Positions 44,067 to 51,769 of a stretch of 64,000 bases of DNA are shown in pieces (the stretch's first letter is position 1; each line of letters opens with the position of its first letter). The notes beneath the pieces were generated by a model, which had not been told where the DNA came from, ran no database searches, and saw only the letters and a program-made list of their open reading frames with translations. The stretch comes from Eubacteriales bacterium (GTDB lineage: Bacteria > Bacillota > Clostridia > Lachnospirales > Lachnospiraceae), in NCBI GenBank assembly GCA_030537195.1, contig JAUNOK010000013.1, forward strand, positions 1-64,000, written 5' to 3'. The translations under genes and the position numbers were made by a program.

Positions 44067-45218
44067 TTACATAACGCCAAACATGGCCATAAATGTACCG
44101 GCTGCAACCGCTGTACCAATAACACCAGCTACATTAGGTCCCATAGCATGCATCAGAAGGAAGTTAGAAGGATCTGCCTCAGAACCAACCTTCTGTGAAA
44201 CTCTGGCTGCCATAGGAACCGCAGATACACCTGCTGAACCAATAAGCGGATTAACCTTACCATGTGTAACAAGACACATAATCTTACCAAACAATACACC
44301 TGCTGCAGTACCGAACGCGAATGCAATAAGTCCTAAAGCAACAATCTTTAATGTATCAAGGTTAAGGAATGCTTCTGCACTTGTAGTAGCACCTACTGAT
44401 GTTCCAAGGATGATAACTACTATGTACATAAGTGCATTAGAAGCTGTCTCTGCAAGCTGCTTAACAACTCCGCTTTCCTTGAAAAGGTTACCTAACATAA
44501 GCATACCAACAAGTGGTGCTGTTGTAGGAAGAATAAGTACTACAACTACTGTAACTACTATAGGGAAAAGAATCTTCTCAAGCTTAGAAACAGGTCTTAA
44601 CTGTTCCATCTTAACTTCTCTTTCCTTCTTAGTTGTTAAAAGCTTCATAATTGGTGGCTGGATAATTGGAACCAGTGACATATATGAATATGCTGCTACA
44701 GCAATAGGTCCCATATATTTAGTCTGACCAAGCTTACCTGCAAGGAATATTGAAGTAGGACCATCAGCACCACCGATAATTGATATAGCTGCTGCTGCCT
44801 TATCCGGGAATCCCATAAGGATAGCCATAAGGTATGCTGCAAAGATACCAAACTGAGCTGCTGCACCAAGCAGGAAACTTGCTGGGTTAGCAATCAATGG
44901 ACCGAAATCAGTCATTGCACCAACACCTAAGAAAATAAGTGATGGTAAAATACTCCATTCGTCAAGTAAATAGAAATAATGTAATAAACCACCTACGCCA
45001 TTGCTTGAATCCTCTATTGATAACATAATATCAGGATAAAGGTTTACAAGAAGCATACCAAAAGAAATAGGTACTAAGAGCAGAGGTTCATATCCTTTTT
45101 TAATTGCAAGATAAAGGAAAACAAACGCAACCAGAACCATAAGGTAATTACCCCATGTAAGTCCGAAGAATGCACTCTGGTGAACGAGGTTTCCTAAAGT
45201 TGTTATAATATAACTCAT
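44067..45218 (-). CDS. oadB: Sodium-translocating decarboxylase beta subunit
   Basis: 383 aa membrane protein with about ten helices that couples decarboxylation of carboxybiotin to Na+ export. Family blocks: LIFLGVGAMTDFGPLIANPA, ISIIGGADGPTSIFLAGKLG (with the conserved aspartate needed for Na+ transport), VAAYSYMSLVPIIQPPIMKL, TTKKEREVKM, and the end MHAMGPNVAGVIGTAVAAGT. ATG behind GAGG. Equivalent subunits are MmdB and GcdB in methylmalonyl-CoA and glutaconyl-CoA decarboxylases. Confidence 0.96.
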   Translation of the reverse strand: MSYIITTLGNLVHQSAFFGLTWGNYLMVLVAFVFLYLAIKKGYEPLLLVPISFGMLLVNLYPDIMLSIEDSSNGVGGLLHYFYLLDEWSILPSLIFLGVGAMTDFGPLIANPASFLLGAAAQFGIFAAYLMAILMGFPDKAAAAISIIGGADGPTSIFLAGKLGQTKYMGPIAVAAYSYMSLVPIIQPPIMKLLTTKKEREVKMEQLRPVSKLEKILFPIVVTVVVVLILPTTAPLVGMLMLGNLFKESGVVKQLAETASNALMYIVVIILGTSVGATTSAEAFLNLDTLKIVALGLIAFAFGTAAGVLFGKIMCLVTHGKVNPLIGSAGVSAVPMAARVSQKVGSEADPSNFLLMHAMGPNVAGVIGTAVAAGTFMAMFGVM

Positions 45219-45256
45219 CTTATACCTCCGTAAGTCACTTTATATCAGAATCATAA

Positions 45257-45622
45257 TTAATTTAATGAAACTAATACCTTACCTGACTCTACAGAATCAC
45301 CAGCTGCACACTCAACAGTTGCAATTGTACCATCCTGAGGAGCACAGATTTCATTCTCCATCTTCATAGCTTCAAGGACAACTAATACATCGCCCTTCTT
45401 TACAGCAGCACCTGCTGCAGCATTAACCTTAAGAATCTTTCCTGGCATTGGAGCATTAACCTTAACTGCTCCCTGAGCGCCTGCTGGTGCTGCTGCCTTT
45501 GGTGCAGCCTTTGGAGCTGCTTTAGGAGCGGCTGCCTTAGCTGCTGGTGCTGCGCTGCCTGTTCCTTCTTCTACAGTAACATCATATACGTTACCATTAA
45601 CTGTAATTGTATAGTTCTTCAT
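45257..45622 (-). CDS. Biotin carboxyl carrier protein of the decarboxylase
   Basis: 121 aa. Short N-terminal strand region (MKNYTITVNGNVYDVTVEEG), an Ala/Pro/Lys linker (about residues 22-50), and a biotinyl domain with VNAPMPGKILKVNAAAGAAV and LEAMKMENEI; lysine 87 carries biotin. The length and linker match the 1.3S subunit of transcarboxylase and the gamma subunit of methylmalonyl-CoA decarboxylase. It shuttles the carboxyl group among the two carboxyltransferases and OadB. AGGAGG precedes the ATG; three bp gap from the upstream gene. Confidence 0.95.
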   Translation of the reverse strand: MKNYTITVNGNVYDVTVEEGTGSAAPAAKAAAPKAAPKAAPKAAAPAGAQGAVKVNAPMPGKILKVNAAAGAAVKKGDVLVVLEAMKMENEICAPQDGTIATVECAAGDSVESGKVLVSLN

Positions 45623-45624
45623 GA

Positions 45625-46482
45625 TTATTTCCTCCTATTATTAACCTTTCTAATTGAACGAACAACAAGTCCATCTGTTGATGTTCCTTCTGAAGCTGCT
45701 ATTGCTGCTGTAATTACTGCAACAAGTTCAAGATCATCTGCTAAATTCTCCTCTTCAGTAACAACCGGAGCGGCTGCCTCCTGAACACTTGCAGCAGGTG
45801 TAGCTGCAGCTTCTTTCTTTTCTTTCTTTCTGTTCTCGAATACGCTTATATACTTGAACAGAGAAATAATGAATGAAATGAATATAAGAACTACGAATAC
45901 AGTTCCCATACCAATAAGTGTATTCATTCCAGCCTTACCCATCTTTTCACCTGTTGTGTAAGATGGATTGATAGCACCACTCTCAAGTGTGTAATCTGTA
46001 TTGATTACGAATTCGAATGTACATTCTCTCTTTTCGAACTTAAGCTTAACTGAAATAGTACATAATTCACTTGTTTCATCGCTAACCTTAACGTCAATAT
46101 TATTAACATCAACAGCCTCTTCAAGCTTACCAAGTTCATCCTTAGTACTGTTCCAGCTATTGTATAATCCTATTGTTTTAACATTCATTCCCTCTTGGTT
46201 AACAATATACATCTTACTGTTAACATCATTAAGAGTTCTTCCTGCTTCTGCATCTGCAATAAGAGCATCTGTTCCTGCTTCGCCCTGATTGCTGTCAAGG
46301 TAAAGAATCATATCCTTTGCCCAGTCTTTGAGATAATTCTCAACAACAGCAACCTCGTTATCCTTAACGGATTCCTTGGCTGTATTAGTATCAATCTGTG
46401 CATTACCACAGGCTGTCATACTGAATACGCAGGCTAACATGCAGAATAACAATAAGAATTTTTTCAAATAAGTCTTCTTCAT
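45625..46482 (-). CDS. OadG-like subunit with lipoprotein signal and extracytoplasmic domain
   Basis: 285 aa. A lipoprotein signal peptide ends at the lipobox MTAC with C25 as the lipidated residue. An extracytoplasmic domain of about 155 residues follows (ENYLKDWAKDMILYLDSNQG, then LYNSWNSTKDELGKLE; acidic, helix then beta). The OadG-like transmembrane helix is at about 186-209 (GMNTLIGMGTVFVVLIFISF), followed by a short charged tail with Ala/Pro linker and a C-terminal helix (DDLELVAVITAAIAASEGTS, SIRKVNNRRK). Ordinary OadG/delta subunits are about 80-120 aa and lack the lipoprotein half. The helix should hold the carboxyltransferase to OadB; the outer domain has no known role. Confidence 0.85.
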   Translation of the reverse strand: MKKTYLKKFLLLFCMLACVFSMTACGNAQIDTNTAKESVKDNEVAVVENYLKDWAKDMILYLDSNQGEAGTDALIADAEAGRTLNDVNSKMYIVNQEGMNVKTIGLYNSWNSTKDELGKLEEAVDVNNIDVKVSDETSELCTISVKLKFEKRECTFEFVINTDYTLESGAINPSYTTGEKMGKAGMNTLIGMGTVFVVLIFISFIISLFKYISVFENRKKEKKEAAATPAASVQEAAAPVVTEEENLADDLELVAVITAAIAASEGTSTDGLVVRSIRKVNNRRK

Positions 46483-46497
46483 ATTGTCACCTCTTAA

Positions 46498-47943
46498 TTA
46501 TACTGTTCCATGCTTCTTGTCAGGACGAACCTCTCTCTTTGAAAATAACATTTCAAATGCAGCGGCTACATACTGTCTTGTGTTCTCTGGGTCAATAACA
46601 GCATCAACATATCCTCTTGCTGCTGCTGATTCAACACTTGACTGTAACTTAGCATACTCTGCTGCTTTCTCTGAAACAGTTGCTGCCACATCAGAAGCTG
46701 CTGCTATCTCATCAGCATACATAATCTTGGCTGCAAGCTGTGAATCCATCATTCCGATAGAAGCTGTTGGCCATGCATACACAAGATCAGCGCCTAAAGA
46801 CTTAGAGTTCATTGAAACATAAGCACTTCCATAAGCCTCACCTGTAATAACGTTAACCTTAGGTACATCTGCATTAGCAAATGCATATGTAAGCTTGGCA
46901 ATTGCAATTGCAATTCCTTTCTCAGCTGCCACAGTAGATTCAAATCCCTTAACATTAGTAAGTGTAAGTACTGGTATCTCAAACGCATTACAGAAATTAA
47001 CAAAATTCTCTGCCTTATAAGCACCATTAACTGTAAGAACTGGCTCAAACTTCTGGGCAACTTCTCCCTCTTCATCATAAAGAGCTGTTCTGTTAGCTAC
47101 AGCACCGATAGTAATTCCATCTACCTGGATAAATCCTGTAACCATCTCTTTAGCATATGAAGCCTTAACTTCAACGAATACATTATCATCTGCGATATCT
47201 GCAAGAGCTAATGCAGGGTCAGCAATCTCTGCTGCCATATCTGGGCATACTCTGTTAAGATCATCTGTTGTTGCAGAAACTGCAGCATCTTCTTCGTTGT
47301 TAGCAGGAAGCATAGAAACCAACTGTCTTACGCCATTAGCGATAGTCTCCTCATCTCCTGTAAAATCAACAACACCTGCTTCTGCCTGGAACTTAGCTGA
47401 AGCTGTATCAAGCTTAGATTCATTATTACCAGCTAATGCATTAGGACTGTTAACAAAAAGCTTCGCTTTGCTATCCTCCATAAATGTAAAATCAGATAAT
47501 GAAGAAAGGATTGCAAGTCCTCCGCCACAGTTACCATAAACTGCTGTGATCTGAGGAATAACACCTGATGCAATAGACATCTTCTTATAAATTGTACCAA
47601 ATCCTTCAAGAGCATCTGTTGCTTCCTGAAGTCTTAAACCTGCGCAGTCAATAAGACCTATCACAGGAGCTCCCATCTTCATAGCATAATCATAAAGTGC
47701 TGAAATCTTCTTAGCATGCATCTCACCGATAGAACCATTAAGAACAGTTGTATCCTGGCTGTATACATACACAAGATTACCATTAATAACTCCGTATCCT
47801 GTAATAACACCATCGGATGGAGCCTTCTTTTCCTGAATGTTAAAATCTGTAGATCTGGCAGTCACACCAGCGCCGATTTCAACAAAGCTGCTATCATCAA
47901 GTATTGCTTCAATCCTTGATAATGCCTGTGTTGTATTACTCAT
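46498..47943 (-). CDS. Acyl-CoA carboxyltransferase, 12S / methylmalonyl-CoA decarboxylase alpha-like
   Basis: 481 aa crotonase-fold carboxyltransferase with two halves. N half: VITGYGVINGNLVYVYSQDT and APVIGLIDCAGLRLQEATDA, with the oxyanion glycines QITAVYGNCGGGLAILSSLS. C half: PVLTLTNVKGFESTVAAEKG, NVITGEAYGSAYVSMNSKSL, VYAWPTASIGMMDSQLAAKI. The family includes PccB, MmdA and transcarboxylase 12S. It would move a carboxyl group between a CoA ester (methylmalonyl-CoA/propionyl-CoA or malonyl-CoA) and biotin. It is somewhat shorter than the usual ~510 aa and diverged, so the substrate is not fixed. First gene of the cluster, behind a very good promoter. Confidence 0.9.
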   Translation of the reverse strand: MSNTTQALSRIEAILDDSSFVEIGAGVTARSTDFNIQEKKAPSDGVITGYGVINGNLVYVYSQDTTVLNGSIGEMHAKKISALYDYAMKMGAPVIGLIDCAGLRLQEATDALEGFGTIYKKMSIASGVIPQITAVYGNCGGGLAILSSLSDFTFMEDSKAKLFVNSPNALAGNNESKLDTASAKFQAEAGVVDFTGDEETIANGVRQLVSMLPANNEEDAAVSATTDDLNRVCPDMAAEIADPALALADIADDNVFVEVKASYAKEMVTGFIQVDGITIGAVANRTALYDEEGEVAQKFEPVLTVNGAYKAENFVNFCNAFEIPVLTLTNVKGFESTVAAEKGIAIAIAKLTYAFANADVPKVNVITGEAYGSAYVSMNSKSLGADLVYAWPTASIGMMDSQLAAKIMYADEIAAASDVAATVSEKAAEYAKLQSSVESAAARGYVDAVIDPENTRQYVAAAFEMLFSKREVRPDKKHGTV

Positions 47944-47991
47944 TACGAGACCTCCCTTGTTTTTATGTTGCTATTGCGCAACTCTTTGTTA

Positions 47992-48020
47992 ATTTTATTA
48001 CAATCTGGAAATAAATACAA
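47992..48020 (-). promoter_or_regulatory. Promoter of the decarboxylase/transcarboxylase operon
   Basis: Minus strand TTGTAT, exactly 17 bases, TAAAAT, with a short leader containing a small GTTGC-N6-GCAAC hairpin. No other start signal is visible between thiN and the first gene. Confidence 0.75.
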
Positions 48021-48026
48021 GCATTT

Positions 48027-48671
48027 TTAGTCCTTAGTTTCAAATACAATCAAAAGTCCTTTTTTTATTTTTATAAATGCCTCATCTTCTTTAATTTCAT
48101 TACTCTGGCATATACTTAAGCCCTGATGGAGTACATAATCATCAAGCAGATACTTAAATCCGCTAAGACTTATAACTGCTTCTTCTGACAAAGGAACTAT
48201 TGATACATAATCTCCATATTGTCCTGCTTTCGATATGCTTACTTCTCCCATCTGGTCATTTACAAGATATATTTTATTATGGCTGTCACATATAAAACAT
48301 GAAACATCGCAGTCGATTGCAGCCTTCATATTGCATATATTAGTAAATGTATGATCCATTCTTGTACCTGTTGCTCCGAGTATATATATCTCTGAAGTTC
48401 CACTCTTCAACGCATTTATAATTGCAATATGTGTGTCTGTATAATCCTTCTCCCTAGGATATGTCTTAATATCTATGCTTCTGTATTTATCAAGCAATCC
48501 ATCTTCCACCGAATCGTAGTCACCCAGTATCATATCCGGTACAAGTCCGAGTTCATCAATATATTTAAGTCCGCTGTCAGCTGCAATTATATATTCAGCA
48601 TTAATTGTCTTAATAAAATCCTTTGCCCATTCAATATCAAGACTTCCCCCTGTTACTATAAGTGTTTTCAT
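48027..48671 (-). CDS. thiN: Thiamine pyrophosphokinase
   Basis: 214 aa. Converts thiamine to thiamine diphosphate with ATP. Family marks: IIAADSGLKYIDELGLVPDM followed by ILGDYDSVE (metal and pyrophosphate site), REKDYTDTHIAIINAL, GATGTRMDHTFTNI, and the C-terminal beta domain (GDYVSIVPLSEEAVISLSGF, VLHQGLSICQSNEI). Ends just upstream of the decarboxylase promoter. No TPP riboswitch is seen; a TGGTAAAAT-like -10 lies about 45 bp upstream. Confidence 0.95.
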   Translation of the reverse strand: MKTLIVTGGSLDIEWAKDFIKTINAEYIIAADSGLKYIDELGLVPDMILGDYDSVEDGLLDKYRSIDIKTYPREKDYTDTHIAIINALKSGTSEIYILGATGTRMDHTFTNICNMKAAIDCDVSCFICDSHNKIYLVNDQMGEVSISKAGQYGDYVSIVPLSEEAVISLSGFKYLLDDYVLHQGLSICQSNEIKEDEAFIKIKKGLLIVFETKD

Positions 48672-48766
48672 ACTGTTCTCCTTCTTATTATTTCATCTGA
48701 TAATTCACATTTATAATATTTTACCACAATAATCCAGATGTTCTTTATTTTTTCACAATTATATTC

Positions 48767-48772
48767 TATAAT
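48767..48772 (+). promoter_or_regulatory. Possible -10 box of the 180-aa membrane protein gene
   Basis: TATAAT on the plus strand about 50 bp upstream of the ATG. The -35 at 17 bases is TTTATT, which is weak. Confidence 0.4.
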
Positions 48773-48824
48773 AGCTGAACAAATAAAGAACTTATTCGTA
48801 AGTTCAGTAACAAGGAGGAACATT

Positions 48825-49367
48825 ATGTCTGATAAAACGCCTGGCATCATTGATAACAATATTCAGGACAATAACGAAGACAACACTCTTCTCACAGGAG
48901 GCAGCCTGTATGAAAGTAGCACAGAAAAGTACAAGGATAATTTATCTTCTGCCATTACATTCTTTATATGTGGTGGTATCGGCATTATCCTTATGATTCT
49001 TAATGATATCGGAATCATTAAGATAGTAACTAAAGATGCACCATCATTTCTTTTTATTAACATTGTTCTTGGTCTGTTATTTGTCGGATTCATTGCAATT
49101 GGTGTCTGGTCTTTAAAATACTCTAACAGAATCAAAGCCAAAGCTGAAACTGAGGATAAGAAAGCTGCTGATGTACTCAACTGGCTGGAAGATAACATAA
49201 CTAAAGAAGATATTGAAAATTCTTACACTGGAGATATTCAGGAAGAGATGAAATATTTCAACCGTACAGCTTATGTTAAAGAACAGTTAGCTACACAGTT
49301 TACAGAGCTTTCAGATGAGGAAGCCGAGGATTTCTCAGAACAGTTCGTTGAGAAAATGTTTAATTAA
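48825..49367 (+). CDS. Two-span membrane protein, unknown function (180 aa)
   Basis: Not recognised. ATG at 48825 behind AAGGAGG at 7 bases; the 29-codon upstream extension is rejected. Asn/Asp-rich N-terminus, two transmembrane helices (AITFFICGGIGIILMILNDI and FINIVLGLLFVGFIAIGVWS) and a charged C-terminal helical domain with DKKAADVLNWLEDNITKEDI and AYVKEQLATQFTELSDEEAE. It stands alone on the plus strand between thiN and the gltA terminator. The tail looks like a cytoplasmic adaptor, but nothing more specific can be said. Confidence 0.78.
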   Translation: MSDKTPGIIDNNIQDNNEDNTLLTGGSLYESSTEKYKDNLSSAITFFICGGIGIILMILNDIGIIKIVTKDAPSFLFINIVLGLLFVGFIAIGVWSLKYSNRIKAKAETEDKKAADVLNWLEDNITKEDIENSYTGDIQEEMKYFNRTAYVKEQLATQFTELSDEEAEDFSEQFVEKMFN

Positions 49368-49382
49368 TATTTATGTATCAAA

Positions 49383-49417
49383 AATGCCGTGTCAACCACT
49401 ACGATTAACACGGCATT
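49383..49417. terminator. Bidirectional terminator between convergent genes
   Basis: AATGCCGTGT / ACACGGCATT with a 15-base loop; TTTTT follows on the minus strand, so it mainly ends the nfnA-gltA transcript. Confidence 0.8.
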
Positions 49418-49432
49418 CTTAGTACATATATA

Positions 49433-50818
49433 TTAGTTGTTAGAGAGGAATTCATCAATTCCCTTAGCTCCAGCCTTTCCTGCTCCCATGGCAAGAATAA
49501 CTGTTGCTGCACCTGTAACAGCATCTCCTCCGGCATATACACCTTCCTTAGATGTCTTACCAGTTTCTTCTTCTGCTACGATACATTTTCTCTTATTGAT
49601 GTCAAGTCCCTTAGTTGTTGAAGAGATAAGTGGGTTAGGTGAAGTACCAAGTGACATGATAACTGCATCTAATTCCATAACAAACTCTGAACCAGGAATC
49701 TCTACAGGCTTTCTTCTTCCTGAAGCATCAGGTTCACCAAGTTCCATCTTAATACACTTCATTCCTGTAACATTACCCTTGTCATCTGTAAGAATCTCTG
49801 TCGGATTAGTAAGAAGGTCAAATATGATTCCTTCTTCCTTAGCGTGATGTACTTCCTCAGCTCTTGCTGGAAGCTCCTCCTCACTTCTTCTGTATACAAT
49901 ATGAGTCTCTGCTCCAAGTCTTAATGCTGTTCTTGCAGCATCCATGGCAACGTTACCACCACCAACGATAGCAACCTTCTTAAATCTTGCTATTGGAGTA
50001 TCGTACTCATCCTTGAAAGCTTTCATAAGATTACTTCTTGTAAGGTACTCATTAGCTGAGAATACTTCATTAGCGTTCTCACCAGGGATACCCATGAATC
50101 TTGGAAGACCTGCACCAGAGCCGATAAATACTGCATCAAATCCTTCTTCTTCAAGTAACTGGTCAATTGTCATTGACTTACCAATAACAACATTAGTCTC
50201 AATCTTAACGCCTAACTTCTTAACATTCTCAACTTCATGTGCAACTACTGTTGACTTAGGAAGACGGAATTCAGGAATACCATATACTAATACTCCACCA
50301 GCCTCATGTAAAGCTTCAAATATAGTTACATCGTATCCCATCTTTGCAAGGTCTCCGGCACATGTAAGTCCTGAAGGACCTGAACCTATAACAGCAACTT
50401 TCTTGCCTTTCTTCTCTGTTGGCTTCTCAGGCTCAACATTATTCTCTCTTGCCCAGTCAGCTACGAATCTTTCTAGCTTACCAATTGATACTGATTCGCC
50501 CTTGATTCCTCTGATACACTGACCTTCACACTGTGTCTCCTGTGGACATACACGGCCACATACAGCAGGAAGTGCACTTGACTTACCAATAATCTTGTAT
50601 GCTTCCTCAATATTTCCTTCTTTTACCTGATGAATAAATGCTGGAATATCGATAGATACAGGACAGCCCTGAACGCATCTTGCATTCTTACAGTTAAGGC
50701 ATCTTGTTGCCTCTTCCATAGCTTCTTCCTTATTATATCCAAGACATACTTCATCAAAATTCTTATTTCTTACGTCAGGAGCCTGCTCTCTGACTGGCAC
50801 TTTCTTCATTACGTCCAT
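49433..50818 (-). CDS. gltA: NfnB / GltA-type NADPH oxidoreductase subunit
   Basis: 461 aa. N-terminal iron-sulfur domain (CLNCKNARCVQGCP, CGRVCPQETQCEGQCIRG), FAD site AVIGSGPSGLTCAGDLAKMG, NADPH site AIVGGGNVAMDAARTALRLG, and a C-terminal FAD closing motif VYAGGDAVTGAATVILAMGA. It is often annotated as glutamate synthase small subunit, but the NfnA-type partner just upstream (17 bp) and the absence of a GltB large subunit point to the large subunit (NfnB) of NADH-dependent ferredoxin:NADP+ oxidoreductase, which bifurcates electrons of NADPH. AAGGAAGG precedes the ATG. Confidence 0.92.
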   Translation of the reverse strand: MDVMKKVPVREQAPDVRNKNFDEVCLGYNKEEAMEEATRCLNCKNARCVQGCPVSIDIPAFIHQVKEGNIEEAYKIIGKSSALPAVCGRVCPQETQCEGQCIRGIKGESVSIGKLERFVADWARENNVEPEKPTEKKGKKVAVIGSGPSGLTCAGDLAKMGYDVTIFEALHEAGGVLVYGIPEFRLPKSTVVAHEVENVKKLGVKIETNVVIGKSMTIDQLLEEEGFDAVFIGSGAGLPRFMGIPGENANEVFSANEYLTRSNLMKAFKDEYDTPIARFKKVAIVGGGNVAMDAARTALRLGAETHIVYRRSEEELPARAEEVHHAKEEGIIFDLLTNPTEILTDDKGNVTGMKCIKMELGEPDASGRRKPVEIPGSEFVMELDAVIMSLGTSPNPLISSTTKGLDINKRKCIVAEEETGKTSKEGVYAGGDAVTGAATVILAMGAGKAGAKGIDEFLSNN

Positions 50819-50835
50819 TTTGAAATCCTTCCTTT

Positions 50836-51714
50836 CTAATTACACTGTCCACAACCGCCGTGATGTGTATCACCTTCCTGAAGCTTAAGCATCGCTCTTC
50901 CCTCTTCAGTTCTGTACATAGCACTTCTCTTCATAGCCTGGTCAAAGTCTACAAGATGACCATCAAACTCTGGTCCGTCAACACATGCAAACTTAATCTC
51001 ATCGCCAACCTTAAGACGGCATGCACCACACATACCAGTTCCATCAACCATAATTGGGTTCATGCTGACAATTGTAGGAATTCCAAGTTCCTTAGTAAGA
51101 AGACAGACGAATTTCATCATAATCATAGGTCCGATTGCTACACATAAATCATAATGCTTTCCTTCTGCAACAAGATCCTTAAGTACATCTGTACCCATAC
51201 CTTTTCTTACATAGCTTCCATCATCTGTTGTTATGTAAAGATTACCAGCTACAGCCTTCATCTCTTCCTCTAAGATTATAAGTTCCTTATTCTTAGCACC
51301 AACGATAACATCTACATCTACGCCATGCTCATGCATCCACTTAACCTGTGGATATACAGGTGCTGTACCAAGACCTCCGGCTATGAATACAATGTTCATC
51401 TTCTTGAGTTCTTCAACATCCTTGCTTATAAGTTCTGATGGACATCCAAGAGGTCCAACAAAATCTTCAAATGCATCTCCTGCCTTAAGATGTGACATCT
51501 TCTCAGTAGATGCTCCAACTATCTGAACAACTATTGTTATAGTTCCTGCTTCTCTGTCATAATCACAAATAGTAAGTGGAATTCTTTCGCCCAAATCATC
51601 CATCTTTACAATAACGAACTGGCCAGGTTCACAATGTTTAGCAACTCTAGGAGCTTCAACATCCATAAGGAAGATCTTCTCTGCTAACTTCTCAGCCTTA
51701 AGAATTTTATACAT
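50836..51714 (-). CDS. nfnA: NfnA-type ferredoxin:NAD(P)+ oxidoreductase subunit
   Basis: 292 aa, also annotated as SudB or dihydroorotate dehydrogenase electron-transfer-like. FAD-binding ferredoxin reductase fold: KHCEPGQFVIVKMDDLGERI followed by PLTICDYD, GPLGCPSEL and VFIAGGLGTAPVYPQVKWMH (NAD site). C-terminal 2Fe-2S cysteines in GTGMCGACRLKVGDEIKFAC and the tail HHGGCGQCN. The ATG at 51712-51714 follows AAAGGAG. Forms the small subunit with the next gene. Together they link the NADH, NADPH and ferredoxin pools. Confidence 0.9.
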   Translation of the reverse strand: MYKILKAEKLAEKIFLMDVEAPRVAKHCEPGQFVIVKMDDLGERIPLTICDYDREAGTITIVVQIVGASTEKMSHLKAGDAFEDFVGPLGCPSELISKDVEELKKMNIVFIAGGLGTAPVYPQVKWMHEHGVDVDVIVGAKNKELIILEEEMKAVAGNLYITTDDGSYVRKGMGTDVLKDLVAEGKHYDLCVAIGPMIMMKFVCLLTKELGIPTIVSMNPIMVDGTGMCGACRLKVGDEIKFACVDGPEFDGHLVDFDQAMKRSAMYRTEEGRAMLKLQEGDTHHGGCGQCN

Positions 51715-51769
51715 TACAATTCTCCTTTCAAAAAGTAATATTATGAAGTGCATTGTGCACTATCAACCT

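Noticed and set aside
48863..49198. Minus-strand frame opposite the 180-aa membrane protein
   Set aside because: Antisense to a gene with a good ribosome binding site; no start signal of its own.
49433..50818. Glutamate synthase small subunit
   Set aside because: No GltB large subunit is nearby and an NfnA-type partner gene precedes it by 17 bp, so NfnB is the better call.
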